From AP-15 sp963789025 (GTDB lineage Bacteria; Pseudomonadota; Alphaproteobacteria; ATCC43930; CGMCC-115725), in NCBI GenBank assembly GCA_963789025.1, contig CAWBIT010000003.1, positions 930,001-994,000 on the forward strand: a DNA stretch of 64,000 nucleotides. Reading direction: 5' to 3'. Numbering within the stretch: position 1 is the first letter of the stretch; each line of letters starts with the position of its first letter. Shown here in pieces: positions 24,863-33,006 of this stretch. A program made the translations under genes and the position numbers. The notes below the pieces were generated by a model, which was given only the letters and a program-made list of their open reading frames with translations, did no database searches and had not been told where the DNA came from.

Positions 24863-26038
24863 ATGGCGCGCGAATACAGGCTGATGTCGAGCGACGGGCA
24901 TCTCGAGGTGCCGCCGGAGCGCTGGGTGCACCGGGTGCCGGAGAAATACCGCGACCGCGCGCCGCACACCGTTCATCTGCCGGATGGCGGCGACGCGCTG
25001 ATGATCGAGGGTCAGCCGCTGTTGGAGGCGAATTTCCTCGATCTGCGGGCCGGCCGCGCCGAGGGGACCTGGCAGCCCTTCGGCCTCAAGGTCGCAGACG
25101 CTGCCGGCACCGGCTCGCCCGAGCAGCGCGTCAAGGAGCAAGACCAGGACGGCATGGACGCTGAAGTATTGTTCGCGGCGATGGTGGCCGGCCCCGTCTT
25201 CTGGCGCAACATCGCGCATGACGAGGTCTACAAGGCGGTCATCCGCGGCTACAACGACTGGCTCGCCGAGGAATACTGCGCTGTGGCGCCCGACCGTCTG
25301 ATCGGCATGGGGGTCATTCCGATCACCAATGTCGACGACGCGATCGCCGAGATGAAGCATTGCAAGAAGCTCGGGCTCAAGGGCGTCCTATTGGGCGCAT
25401 TGCCCAGTGCCAAAGGCTACCCGACGCCGGAAGATGACAAATTCTGGGCCGCGGCCGTCGATATGCAGATGCCGGTCACGGTGCACGTACAGTTCTACCG
25501 CACAGGTGCGCGCGCGACGCAGCCGACCTTCAAATACCCGAAAGAAGACCCGGTGATCATGCAGCGGCTGCGGCGGCCGTTCCTCGAATGGCTGTGCAAT
25601 TTCGGATTAGCGCCGTCGGTCAGCATTGCCCAGCTGGTATTGGCCGGCGTGTTCGAGCGCCATCCGAAGCTCAAGATCTTCTTTGCCGAGACTCGCCTCG
25701 GCTGGGTCCCGTTCTGGCTCGAGCACATGGATCTGTGGTACCAGCGCCACCTCGGCTGGGCGCAGGAATATCTCGGCTTCCAGCCGTTGAGGGAATTGCC
25801 GAGCCATTATGTGCGCGAGCACGTCTATTTCAGCGTGCAATACGAGCGGGTCGCGATCGAGGAGCGCCAGCACGTCGGCGTCGACCGCATCATGTTCGCC
25901 ACCGACTTCCCGCACATCGAGAACGAATGGCCCAATTCGCGCCCGATCATCGACAAGATCTACGCCGACATCCCGGAACCCGACAAACGCAAGATCTGGG
26001 CCGGCAACGCCGTCGAATTCTTCCATCTCGGCAAGTGA
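24863..26038 (+). CDS. Amidohydrolase family 2 protein (decarboxylase/hydrolase)
   Basis: 391 residues. Start MAREYRLMSS with GGGAG upstream. N-terminal SSDGHLEVPPERW stands where the family has the HxH or ExH metal motif; later come VTVHVQF (metal His), FFAETRLGWVPFWLEHMD and FATDFPHIENEWPNS with the catalytic Asp. This is the ACMSD/gamma-resorcylate decarboxylase-like subgroup, whose members decarboxylate or hydrolyse ring-derived acids. Last gene of the cluster with the extradiol dioxygenase, where it could act on the ring-fission product. Convergent with the cupredoxin gene, three bases apart. Confidence 0.82.
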   Translation: MAREYRLMSSDGHLEVPPERWVHRVPEKYRDRAPHTVHLPDGGDALMIEGQPLLEANFLDLRAGRAEGTWQPFGLKVADAAGTGSPEQRVKEQDQDGMDAEVLFAAMVAGPVFWRNIAHDEVYKAVIRGYNDWLAEEYCAVAPDRLIGMGVIPITNVDDAIAEMKHCKKLGLKGVLLGALPSAKGYPTPEDDKFWAAAVDMQMPVTVHVQFYRTGARATQPTFKYPKEDPVIMQRLRRPFLEWLCNFGLAPSVSIAQLVLAGVFERHPKLKIFFAETRLGWVPFWLEHMDLWYQRHLGWAQEYLGFQPLRELPSHYVREHVYFSVQYERVAIEERQHVGVDRIMFATDFPHIENEWPNSRPIIDKIYADIPEPDKRKIWAGNAVEFFHLGK

Positions 26039-26041
26039 GGG

Positions 26042-26398
26042 TTACGACGAGCCGCCGGGTTTCACGACGATCTTCCCGGTCGTATAGGGGTGGATCGAGC
26101 AGAAATATTCATATTCGCCCGGCGCGGTGAAGGTTTGCGAGAACGTGTCGTCGGTGTCGAGCGCCGCGGATTTGAACTTCCCGTCCTTCTCCCGCACCGA
26201 GTGCGGGCTGTCGTCGTCGTTTTTCCAGGTCACCGTCGTGCCGGGGGCCACGACGAGCGTCGGCGGTGAATAGTGGAAGTTGTCGATCTGGATGTCGGCC
26301 GAGTGCGCCGCATCCGCCAAGGGCGCGCGGGGTGCGGCCGCGAAAAGCGCCGCTGTCGCACCCAGAATGCCCAATAGAGAAACCGTTTTCGGTACCAT
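26042..26398 (-). CDS. Cupredoxin (plastocyanin/amicyanin-like), copy 1
   Basis: 118 residues. Signal peptide (MVPKTVSLLGILGATAALF), then a blue-copper domain: DIQIDNFHYSPPTLVV, PGTTVTWKNDDDSPHSV (first His ligand) and YEYFCSIHPYTTGKIVV (Cys and second His; the usual Met ligand is replaced by Thr or lies elsewhere). A periplasmic electron carrier or copper-binding protein. Close paralogue of the cupredoxin at 30627; both are next to a metallophosphoesterase of the same type, but here that gene has decayed. Confidence 0.88.
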   Translation of the reverse strand: MVPKTVSLLGILGATAALFAAAPRAPLADAAHSADIQIDNFHYSPPTLVVAPGTTVTWKNDDDSPHSVREKDGKFKSAALDTDDTFSQTFTAPGEYEYFCSIHPYTTGKIVVKPGGSS

Positions 26399-26411
26399 AG
26401 CTAGGACTCCC

Positions 26412-26872
26412 TCACGCGCTGAGCGGCGTTTCGACAAGAGCGAGCAGGCTCTTGCCGCGGACATAATTCACGGTCCGCACGCCGAGCACCGAGTGCAACT
26501 CCTCGGCCGGCACCTTCATCGGCCCGGGGGCAGGCGCGCTTCCCGGCGCCGGCTGCGGAAATGCCGTCGACCTCGCGGTATGGAACGAAACGTTGCCCTC
26601 GACCTTTTGCTGGATCTGGTGGATGTGGCCGTTGAGCACGGTCACCGACCCGAAGCGCTTCAAATAGCCGAGAGCGGGGGGGCCCCGGTGCCCCAACCCC
26701 AATCCTGGCTGACGGTCCACCATGGCAAATGGGCAACGACAACGATCGCGTGCTCGCCGACAGCCCTTTCACGTCCTTTTCCATCCATTCGAGCTGTTCG
26801 CCGCCAAGCTTGGCAAGGCCGGCGGATTTGAAGCCGGGCTCGAAATTGAAAACGTTGATCAGTGCGACGGAT
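26412..26872 (-). pseudogene. Truncated, frameshifted metallophosphoesterase (copy 1)
   Basis: Remnant of the gene found intact at 31043-32008. It begins inside the protein (LINVFNFEPGFKSAGLAKL), directly after the last codons of cytochrome b561, so the first 170 or so codons are deleted. The frame is lost near 26757, where AIVVVAHLPWWTVSQDWGW is read in another phase, and again in the run of seven G at about 26683-26689, after which LGYLKRFGSVTVLNGHIHQ resumes and continues to the natural end VNYVRGKSLLALVETPLSA. The catalytic N-terminal motifs are missing. Confidence 0.85.
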
Positions 26873-27473
26873 TAGCGCTGTCTAAAATTTCGGCTTTCAT
26901 GCGCGCGGCGCGGCGCCTCATTCCCTGCGGCAGCATGGCCTCGAGCGTGTCGTCGCGGCGCCAGAAATGGTGGTAGAGCGCCGCCGAGGCATGAAGCGCG
27001 ATCAGGCCGAGGAGAAGCAGCCCGACCGTCTCGTGCACCTTCAGGAGCTGCTTCGCAAGCGGGCGGTCCGGGCCGATCAGCGCTGGCAGCGGGCCGAGGA
27101 AGAATAGGTTCACCCGGTCGCCGTGCGCGTTGGTATAGAGGAGCCCGAGGATCGGCTGGGTCAGCAGGAGGACGTAGAGCGCATATTCGCTCCACTGCGC
27201 CGCGAACCGCATCAGCCGCGGCATGTCAGCGGGCCAGTTGGGGAAGCGCGCGAATTGGCGCCAAACGAGCCGACCGAGCGTCACGACCCACACGGTCACA
27301 CCGAACGAGCGATGCAGCTGGGTGAGTGCAACGGCCTCTTCCCTGGACGATGCGAAGTCGATCAAGAAGGCGAGGATGAAGATCGCGGCGACGAGGAACA
27401 GCGTCAGCCAATGCAGGAACCGGATCACCGGGTCGAAAACCAGCACTTCGGGATTCTCATCGCTCCGCAGCAT
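26859..27473 (-). CDS. Cytochrome b561 family protein
   Basis: 204 residues, four hydrophobic helices with haem-ligand histidines: FDPVIRFLHWLTLFLV, LTQLHRSFGVTVWVV, and KVHETVGLLLLGLIALHASAALYHHF. Membrane-bound di-haem cytochrome that moves electrons between the quinone pool or a periplasmic donor and a partner. The C-terminus (EILDSANPSH) abuts the truncated metallophosphoesterase, so the last residues may result from the deletion. Downstream of the ECF sigma gene (147 bp), possibly in its regulon. Confidence 0.88.
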   Translation of the reverse strand: MLRSDENPEVLVFDPVIRFLHWLTLFLVAAIFILAFLIDFASSREEAVALTQLHRSFGVTVWVVTLGRLVWRQFARFPNWPADMPRLMRFAAQWSEYALYVLLLTQPILGLLYTNAHGDRVNLFFLGPLPALIGPDRPLAKQLLKVHETVGLLLLGLIALHASAALYHHFWRRDDTLEAMLPQGMRRRAARMKAEILDSANPSH

Positions 27474-27620
27474 CCGAATACCTCACTCTCATGCCCCTGC
27501 AGGGCTGCCAGGAGGGCAGATCGAATCGGGCGCGCATTTATTCCCGTGGCCCCTCACGCCGGTGCCGAATTCTGGTGAGTGGGTGCCGTGGCTGCGAGGG
27601 GGCGGATGGATACCAACTTA

Positions 27621-28325
27621 CTACACAGGCAAAGTCGCAGACGCGGCAGCTGCGCCGCCGGTTTGATAGTGAGCGCGGAGCAGCAGGGAGCGCGCGCGAT
27701 GAAGGCGGGACATGACTGTTCCGATCGGCACGCCCGATACCTCGGCGATTTCGCGGTAGCCGAGCTCGTGCAGCTCGCGCAGAACGATCATCTCGCGCAG
27801 CGGCGCCGGGAGCGCCTCGATCAGCTGGTCGAGACGCCGCAAATCGGACCGGCTTTCCAGCAGCGCCTCGGCATCGATCGCGGACGTCGCGACCGCATCG
27901 CCGAGTTCCTCCTCGGCTTCGAGCGAGACCACATCCGCCGGATGGTTGCGCTCGAGCCAGCTGTAGCACGTGCGCCGCACGATCTTCAGCATCCAGCTTT
28001 TAGCATCATCGCCGCGATAGCTGTCGAAATAGCGAAACGCCCGGAGAAACGCCTCCTGCGCGACATCGGCGGCATCGGCATCGTTACGCGTCATCCATCG
28101 CGCGAGCGCGTAGGCGGTGTCGAGATGGGGCAGCGCGATCGCCTCGAACCGCGCCTGACGACGCCGATCGGGGTTCCCCGATATTTGCCCTCGCGTGATC
28201 TCGCCCGGTTCCGTGACACAGTCGACCTCGGGCGTGGTTGCGGGGAGGCGAGGAGCACCCCGAAGCCCGCGGAACCCGCGTTTCGGGCCGCTCTTTCCGT
28301 CTGCTCCGAGGACATTCGTCAACAT
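27621..28325 (-). CDS. ECF-family RNA polymerase sigma factor
   Basis: 234 residues. Sigma region 2: HLDTAYALARWMTRNDADAADVAQEAFLRAF; region 4: LPAPLREMIVLRELHELGYREIAEVSGVPIGTVMSRLHRAR. Start at ATG 28325 with AAGGGA 7 nt upstream; this leaves a 60-residue N-terminal extension, so a later start is possible. No anti-sigma gene is next to it. Neighbours are a cytochrome b561 and cupredoxins, which would fit an extracytoplasmic redox or metal stress regulon, but the sequence does not prove this. Confidence 0.9.
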   Translation of the reverse strand: MLTNVLGADGKSGPKRGFRGLRGAPRLPATTPEVDCVTEPGEITRGQISGNPDRRRQARFEAIALPHLDTAYALARWMTRNDADAADVAQEAFLRAFRYFDSYRGDDAKSWMLKIVRRTCYSWLERNHPADVVSLEAEEELGDAVATSAIDAEALLESRSDLRRLDQLIEALPAPLREMIVLRELHELGYREIAEVSGVPIGTVMSRLHRARSLLLRAHYQTGGAAAASATLPV

Positions 28326-28599
28326 TGAGATCCCTTCCCGGTCCAGGGTTACGCGGTGAAGGTATGAAGCTGGATAGGATCAAAGTCCTTGTCGGCGCCT
28401 GTGATATCTCCTGAAATCCTCTAAGGCGGCACTTGGCGACGCCACGTTACTGACCCGGTGTCGCCGCGGAGCGAGGAGCTTTTTCACCACCTGTGACCAC
28501 CTCGGGCGCCGAATTTGGGCCGCGGAACGTTGCGCGAACCCAAGCTTGACGGCCTTCATTGAATATGAAAATTTATTAAAAGTTCTAAAAGCGCTCGCC

Positions 28600-30576
28600 A
28601 TGAGGCTGACCAACGAAGCCCTGGGGGCTGTCGAGTTTGGCCGGTTCCGGTTGCTGCCGCACCGCCGCGAGCTGCGCGCCGACGGAGTCGCCGTCGAACT
28701 GGGCAGCCGCGCCTTCGATGTGCTCATGGTCCTTGTCGAGGCGCGCGGCGCGCTCGTTACCAAGGACGAGATCCTGAGCCGAGTCTGGCCGGACACGGTG
28801 GTAGAAGAGAACAACCTGGCGGTCCAGATCTCGACGCTGCGCAAAGCGCTCGGGGAGGATCGGGATTCCATTCGGACGGTGTCCGGCCGGGGCTACCGGT
28901 TCGTCGCCGAGATCCGCACTTCGCCGGGCGAGGCAGCGCAAACAACACCGTCGAGCAATCTCCCGATGACGGTCTCCAGTTTGATCGGTCGCGAGCCCGA
29001 GCACCAAGAGACATCGGATCTCCTGGTCGGTGTCGTCGACGCCACCGACGCTAGCTCGTCATCGAGGCAACCGTCCCGTCGTCTTGATTGGAGAGTTTTT
29101 GCCTCTCATTTAGCCCGGTTGCTGCTGGCCTCGTTCTCTCGGGTTCTGCACTCCCGAGATCAGACCTCGCCACAAATTCGCTCCATAGCGGTACTGCCAC
29201 TGGAAAGCCTTTCCGGCGATCCCTCGCAAGATTACTTCGCTGACGGCATGACAGACGAGTTGATCTCCGCGCTGGCGCAGATCAGCGCGTTACGCGTGAT
29301 TTCCCGCACCTCGATAATGACCTATAAACGGGTTCGCAAGCTCTTGCCCGAGATTGCTCGCGAGCTGAACGTCGGAGCAGTTGTCGAAGGAACTGTGTTG
29401 CGTTTTGGCGACCGAGTTCGGATTAGCGCCCAGCTGATCGAGGTGCCCCTCGAACGGCACATTTGGGCCCAGAGTTTTGAGGGGGACCTACGCGACACGC
29501 TGGTACTCCAAAGCAGCGTTGCTCGCGCTATCGCCGAGCAGATCCGGGTCACAGTGACTGAACAGGAGCAGGCGGCGCTGCAGAACTCGAAGCCGGTGAA
29601 CCCGGTGGCCTATGAAGCCTGCCTCAAAGGCCGCTATTTCATCAACAAGCGAACCGGAGATGGCTTGAAGAAAGCGATCGAGTATTTCAGCCATGCGATC
29701 GAAAAAGATCCAACCTACGCTGCTGCTTATTCTGGCTTAGCTGACGCATACGCATTGTCTGGCGATTGGAAGTATGGGGTCCTTTCTCCGCAGGATGCCT
29801 TTTCCAAAGCCAAGTCAGCGGCGGAAAAAGCCTTGGCTTTGGACGATAACCTTGCTGAGGCCCACGCCTCGCTCGCTTTCGCTTTGGACCTTTATGGCTG
29901 GGATTGGGAGGCCGCCGAGACCGAATACCAACGCGCAATCAAGCTGGATCCCGGCTATGCGACGGCTCATCAATGGTATTCCTGGCATCTTATGATGATG
30001 GGGCGGCATAGCGAGGGCATCCTCGAGTTGACAAAAGCAGAAAGCCTAGACCCTCTTTCCCTAATCATCAGCGCCGACATGGCGGACGCGTTGTGTGTTG
30101 CTCGCCGTTATGAAGAGGCAGTGCAGAAAAGTAGAAAAATCTTGGAGATGGACCCGAGTTTTGCCGTCGGCCATTATGAGCTGGGCCAAGCGCTCGCGCA
30201 AAAGAACCTGCATGACGAAGCAATTGTGGAATTTCAGCGAGCGATCGAACTTTCCGGACACAGCGGGGCCTTCGACTCTTATCTCGGCTACACTTACGCC
30301 ATGTCAGGACGAGAGGAAGAGGCAATCAAGATTGTAGATGACTTGCTGGCCCGGCATGATCAAAACCCTTCTGCCGATGCCGATATCGCCTTGATTTATG
30401 TGGGTCTCGGCGATCGGGACCAAGCGATGATCGCGCTCAACAAGGCCTATGAAGCGCGCTTCAAAGCGTCGATCCTCCTGCGGCCGGCCTTCGATCCTCT
30501 CCGAACGGACGCTCGGTTTCAGGATCTGTTGCGCCGTATCGGGCTCCCTCAGACCGAGCGCGACCTGCTCCACTGA
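28600..30576 (+). CDS. wHTH regulator with TolB/FlgO-like domain and TPR repeats
   Basis: 658 residues. N-terminal OmpR/PhoB-type winged helix (VEFGRFRLLPHRRELR ... RALGEDRDSIRTVSGRGYRF), residues 8-105. A linker with SNLPMTVSSLIGREPE follows; this looks like the beginning of the ATPase domain found after such helices in AfsR-like regulators, but the ATPase itself is absent. Next is the TolB/FlgO-like domain (IAVLPLESLSGDPSQDYFADGMTDEL ... RFGDRVRISAQLIE) and at least six TPR-like repeats to the end. CadC-type regulators of this layout usually have a membrane helix between wHTH and TolB domain; only a weak hydrophobic stretch (VFASHLARLLLASF) is present. Start by alignment of the wHTH; ribosome site weak. 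Confidence 0.85.
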   Translation: MRLTNEALGAVEFGRFRLLPHRRELRADGVAVELGSRAFDVLMVLVEARGALVTKDEILSRVWPDTVVEENNLAVQISTLRKALGEDRDSIRTVSGRGYRFVAEIRTSPGEAAQTTPSSNLPMTVSSLIGREPEHQETSDLLVGVVDATDASSSSRQPSRRLDWRVFASHLARLLLASFSRVLHSRDQTSPQIRSIAVLPLESLSGDPSQDYFADGMTDELISALAQISALRVISRTSIMTYKRVRKLLPEIARELNVGAVVEGTVLRFGDRVRISAQLIEVPLERHIWAQSFEGDLRDTLVLQSSVARAIAEQIRVTVTEQEQAALQNSKPVNPVAYEACLKGRYFINKRTGDGLKKAIEYFSHAIEKDPTYAAAYSGLADAYALSGDWKYGVLSPQDAFSKAKSAAEKALALDDNLAEAHASLAFALDLYGWDWEAAETEYQRAIKLDPGYATAHQWYSWHLMMMGRHSEGILELTKAESLDPLSLIISADMADALCVARRYEEAVQKSRKILEMDPSFAVGHYELGQALAQKNLHDEAIVEFQRAIELSGHSGAFDSYLGYTYAMSGREEEAIKIVDDLLARHDQNPSADADIALIYVGLGDRDQAMIALNKAYEARFKASILLRPAFDPLRTDARFQDLLRRIGLPQTERDLLH

Positions 30577-30582
30577 TCGGCC

Positions 30583-30622
30583 TCCCCCCGCGAGCGGACA
30601 CAAGCGGGGAGAGGGGAAAGGA
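30583..30622. repeat. Partial family A palindromic repeat
   Basis: CCCCCCGCGAGCGG and AAGCGGGGAGAGGGG resemble one arm and the core of the longer family A repeats. It sits between two convergent genes and may help termination. Confidence 0.45.
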
Positions 30623-30626
30623 TCGG

Positions 30627-31031
30627 TCACGAGGACTTGCCGGCAGGTTTGACGATGATTTTGCCGACCATGTAGGGATGGATCGTGCAGATATACGGGT
30701 ACTCGCCCGGCGCCCCGAAGGTGTGGGAGAACGTGTCGTCGGTGTCGAGCGCTGCCGATTTGAAGGTTCCGTCCTTGTCGCCTATCCGATGCGGGCTGTC
30801 GTCCTCGTTCTTCCAGGTCACCGTCGTGCCGGCAGTCACGGTCAGGGTTGCTGGGGCGAAGGCGAAGTTGTCGATATTCACGGTGGCCGGGCTCGCCGCA
30901 ACCTTAACCGCCGTCTCGCCGGCAAGGACCTGGGTGAGACCGGCAAGCAACAGCAACCCCAGCGCGACCGCACCGAGCAAGACTGCGCCACGCGAGGGCC
31001 GTGGCGCTCCGTGGAAAATCGTCGTCAACAT
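30627..31031 (-). CDS. Cupredoxin (plastocyanin/amicyanin-like), copy 2
   Basis: 134 residues. A signal anchor (AVLLGAVALGLLLLAGLTQVL) precedes a blue-copper fold with NIDNFAFAPATLTV, AGTTVTWKNEDDSPHRIG and YPYICTIHPYMVGKIIV; the Cys, His and a following Met (HPYMVG) give the type 1 copper ligands, more complete than in copy 1. GAGAGG upstream. Eleven bases downstream of the metallophosphoesterase, so the two are one operon. Periplasmic electron transfer is likely. Confidence 0.9.
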   Translation of the reverse strand: MLTTIFHGAPRPSRGAVLLGAVALGLLLLAGLTQVLAGETAVKVAASPATVNIDNFAFAPATLTVTAGTTVTWKNEDDSPHRIGDKDGTFKSAALDTDDTFSHTFGAPGEYPYICTIHPYMVGKIIVKPAGKSS

Positions 31032-31042
31032 GGCTGTTCCTC

Positions 31043-32008
31043 TCAAGCGACGAGCGTGCTGTCGATCAGGGCGGGAGCGCCCTTGCCGCGGACGTAGTTG
31101 ACCGTCCGGATGCCGAGGTATTTGTGCAGCTCCGCGGCCGGCACTTCCTTCATCGGGCCCGGAGCGGGGGCGGTGCCCGGCGCCGGCTGGGGGAATGCCG
31201 TCGACTGTGCGGTATGGAAGGTGACGTTGCCTTCGACCTTCTGGATGATCTGGTGGATGTGGCCGTTGAGCACGGTCACCGAGCCGAAGCGCTTCAAATA
31301 GCCGAGCGCGCGGCCAGCGTCCTGAGTGCCCCAGCCCCACTGCTCGTAGATCGTCCACAGCGGCAAGTGGGCCATCAGCACGATCGGCGTACTCGCCGAG
31401 AGCCCTTTGACATCCTTCTCCAGCCATTCCAGCTGCTCGTCGCCGATCTTGGCGAGGCCGGCGGATTTGAAGCCGGGTTGAAATTCGAACACGTTGATCA
31501 GGCCGATGAAGTGCACGCCCGCCGTGTCGAAGCTGTACCAGCCTTTGCCGTGGGTGTTCTTACCGTAGCGTTCGAGATAGGCCTTGCCGTTGTCGGCGTC
31601 GGCGACGTCGTGCTCGCCGGGTATGTAGAACACCTGCTTGTTGGCGGACTTGATGATCTGATCGGCTTGGTCCCACTGCTCCTCCTTTGAGAGGTGGCTG
31701 ATATCGCCGGTATGGACGAGAAAGGCGGGCTGCGCCGGCATCGCCTTGATCTTTTCGATCGCCTCGCTGAGCGTGGCGCCCGGGTCGGGGTTTGGCGGCA
31801 GGTGGAAGCCGATATGGCTGTCGCTGATCTGCACGAAGGTGAGGCCGTTTTGCTTCACTTCCGCGGCGGACGCCTCGCCGATCAAGCCAAGCGTGCGCGG
31901 CACGCCGCCGCTCACCGTCCAGAGCACCCCGGTTCCTGCCCAGGTCATGCACTTCAACAGACCGCGACGGTTCATCTTCGCCCCGGCCATTATTTCACGA
32001 TCAGCCAT
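31043..32008 (-). CDS. Exported calcineurin-like metallophosphoesterase
   Basis: 321 residues. N-terminal MNRRGLLKCMTWAG is a Tat-type signal (twin Arg then hydrophobic), so it is folded before export. Metal motifs in order: DSHIGFHL (DxH), HTGDISH (GD), GEHDVAD (GEHD instead of the usual GNHD), and LNGHIHQ (GHxH). It hydrolyses phosphoesters or a pyrophosphate in the periplasm; substrate unknown. The Asn to Glu change in the third motif is also what one would check in relatives. It is in an operon with a cupredoxin; a decayed copy of the pair is at 26042-26872. Confidence 0.88.
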   Translation of the reverse strand: MADREIMAGAKMNRRGLLKCMTWAGTGVLWTVSGGVPRTLGLIGEASAAEVKQNGLTFVQISDSHIGFHLPPNPDPGATLSEAIEKIKAMPAQPAFLVHTGDISHLSKEEQWDQADQIIKSANKQVFYIPGEHDVADADNGKAYLERYGKNTHGKGWYSFDTAGVHFIGLINVFEFQPGFKSAGLAKIGDEQLEWLEKDVKGLSASTPIVLMAHLPLWTIYEQWGWGTQDAGRALGYLKRFGSVTVLNGHIHQIIQKVEGNVTFHTAQSTAFPQPAPGTAPAPGPMKEVPAAELHKYLGIRTVNYVRGKGAPALIDSTLVA

Positions 32009-32244
32009 GTCTCTCTCCGATTGGCGTTGTGTGGTGCGCTGATCCAGACTGCCGTGCTGTCAGGTTTATTCCCGGGCATGGGATTATTCTGCTCTGCCCC
32101 CCTCGGTCGCCGTATTTCGGAGAGCGGACATTTTCGCGGTTCCGGCGAGCCGCCGCCCGAAACCCGTCGGAATAAAGCAAGAGGCAAATCGGTCTTCAGA
32201 GGTGCTGAACGACCGGCTCTAAACTCAATCACTGAGGTCCTGAC

Positions 32245-32469
32245 ATGAAAATCTTAGCTTTGGGCGCCACGGCTCTGACGCTGGTTACTTTTGCAAACCT
32301 GTCAGCGGCAATGGCGCAAGGGCCAAGAGCTTCGGGTGGGAATAGTTGGCCCGGCATTTCGCGGCCGGCCGCAACAAATCTCGCCACGGCCAGTCCGCAC
32401 TATGAGCTGCAGTACCACTACACAGGCCACCATCCCCGGTGGGTTGGGGAATGGGTGCTGGTCCGATAG
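32245..32469 (+). CDS. Small secreted protein of unknown function
   Basis: 74 residues. GAGG 8 nt before the ATG; signal peptide MKILALGATALTLVTFANLS ending near AMAQ. The mature part of about 48 residues is rich in His, Tyr and Trp (YELQYHYTGHHPRWVG). No family recognised. A strong GC hairpin follows its stop. Confidence 0.6.
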   Translation: MKILALGATALTLVTFANLSAAMAQGPRASGGNSWPGISRPAATNLATASPHYELQYHYTGHHPRWVGEWVLVR

Positions 32470-32494
32470 AGGTCAGCCAGCACCAATGCCGGTG

Positions 32495-32517
32495 GGCCGG
32501 CCGGCTCCCGGCCGGCC
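32495..32517 (+). terminator. GC-rich hairpin after the small secreted protein
   Basis: Perfect 10-bp stem GGCCGGCCGG / CCGGCCGGCC with a three-base loop CTC, starting 26 bp after the stop at 32469. No T-tract follows, so it is either a Rho-assisted terminator or an mRNA-stabilising hairpin. Confidence 0.4.
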
Positions 32518-32631
32518 GATCGCGCCCGCTTCCGCCGTGAGCTGAAATAATCCCCCAAGCAATCCCCTTGCACTGCGGGATGAAGCTTTCTAAAGGACAG
32601 CCTTCGGTGCCGATGCTCGGGGAAGAATGTG

Positions 32632-32973
32632 ATGCGTTATGTGGCGTGGCTTGCCGTGTTGCTGCCGCTGGCGGCCTGCGGCTCGGTCGGCGCGGGTCCA
32701 TCGGCGACCTTGATCTTGAATAACCCGACATGGGACCGCGTCAATGTCGAGGCAGTGATCACCACGAGCCCCAATTGCGACAATCGCGATGCCTATGTCT
32801 CGACCCAGGAATTCGTAATGACCAAGGACCATACGCAACGGATCGAGGCGCCAAAGGCCGAGAACGTCTGCTGGCGCCACGACAGCAATCCGAACAACCC
32901 GATCGCCGGCGTTTGGTCGGGATGGAGCCGGGCCACGATGTTTCCCGGTCAGACGTACGAAACCGAACTGTAG
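32632..32973 (+). CDS. Small lipoprotein of unknown function
   Basis: 113 residues. MRYVAWLAVLLPLAAC has a lipobox (LAAC), so the protein is lipidated at the cysteine near residue 16 and is membrane-anchored. The mature domain (ATLILNNPTWDRVNVEAVI) contains two further cysteines (NCDN and NVCW) that could form a disulfide. Probably a small beta-rich domain; no family recognised. Stand-alone gene. Confidence 0.7.
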   Translation: MRYVAWLAVLLPLAACGSVGAGPSATLILNNPTWDRVNVEAVITTSPNCDNRDAYVSTQEFVMTKDHTQRIEAPKAENVCWRHDSNPNNPIAGVWSGWSRATMFPGQTYETEL

Positions 32974-33006
32974 GGTCCGGCTCTCCCCGGCCCGAGCCGA
33001 CCTCCA

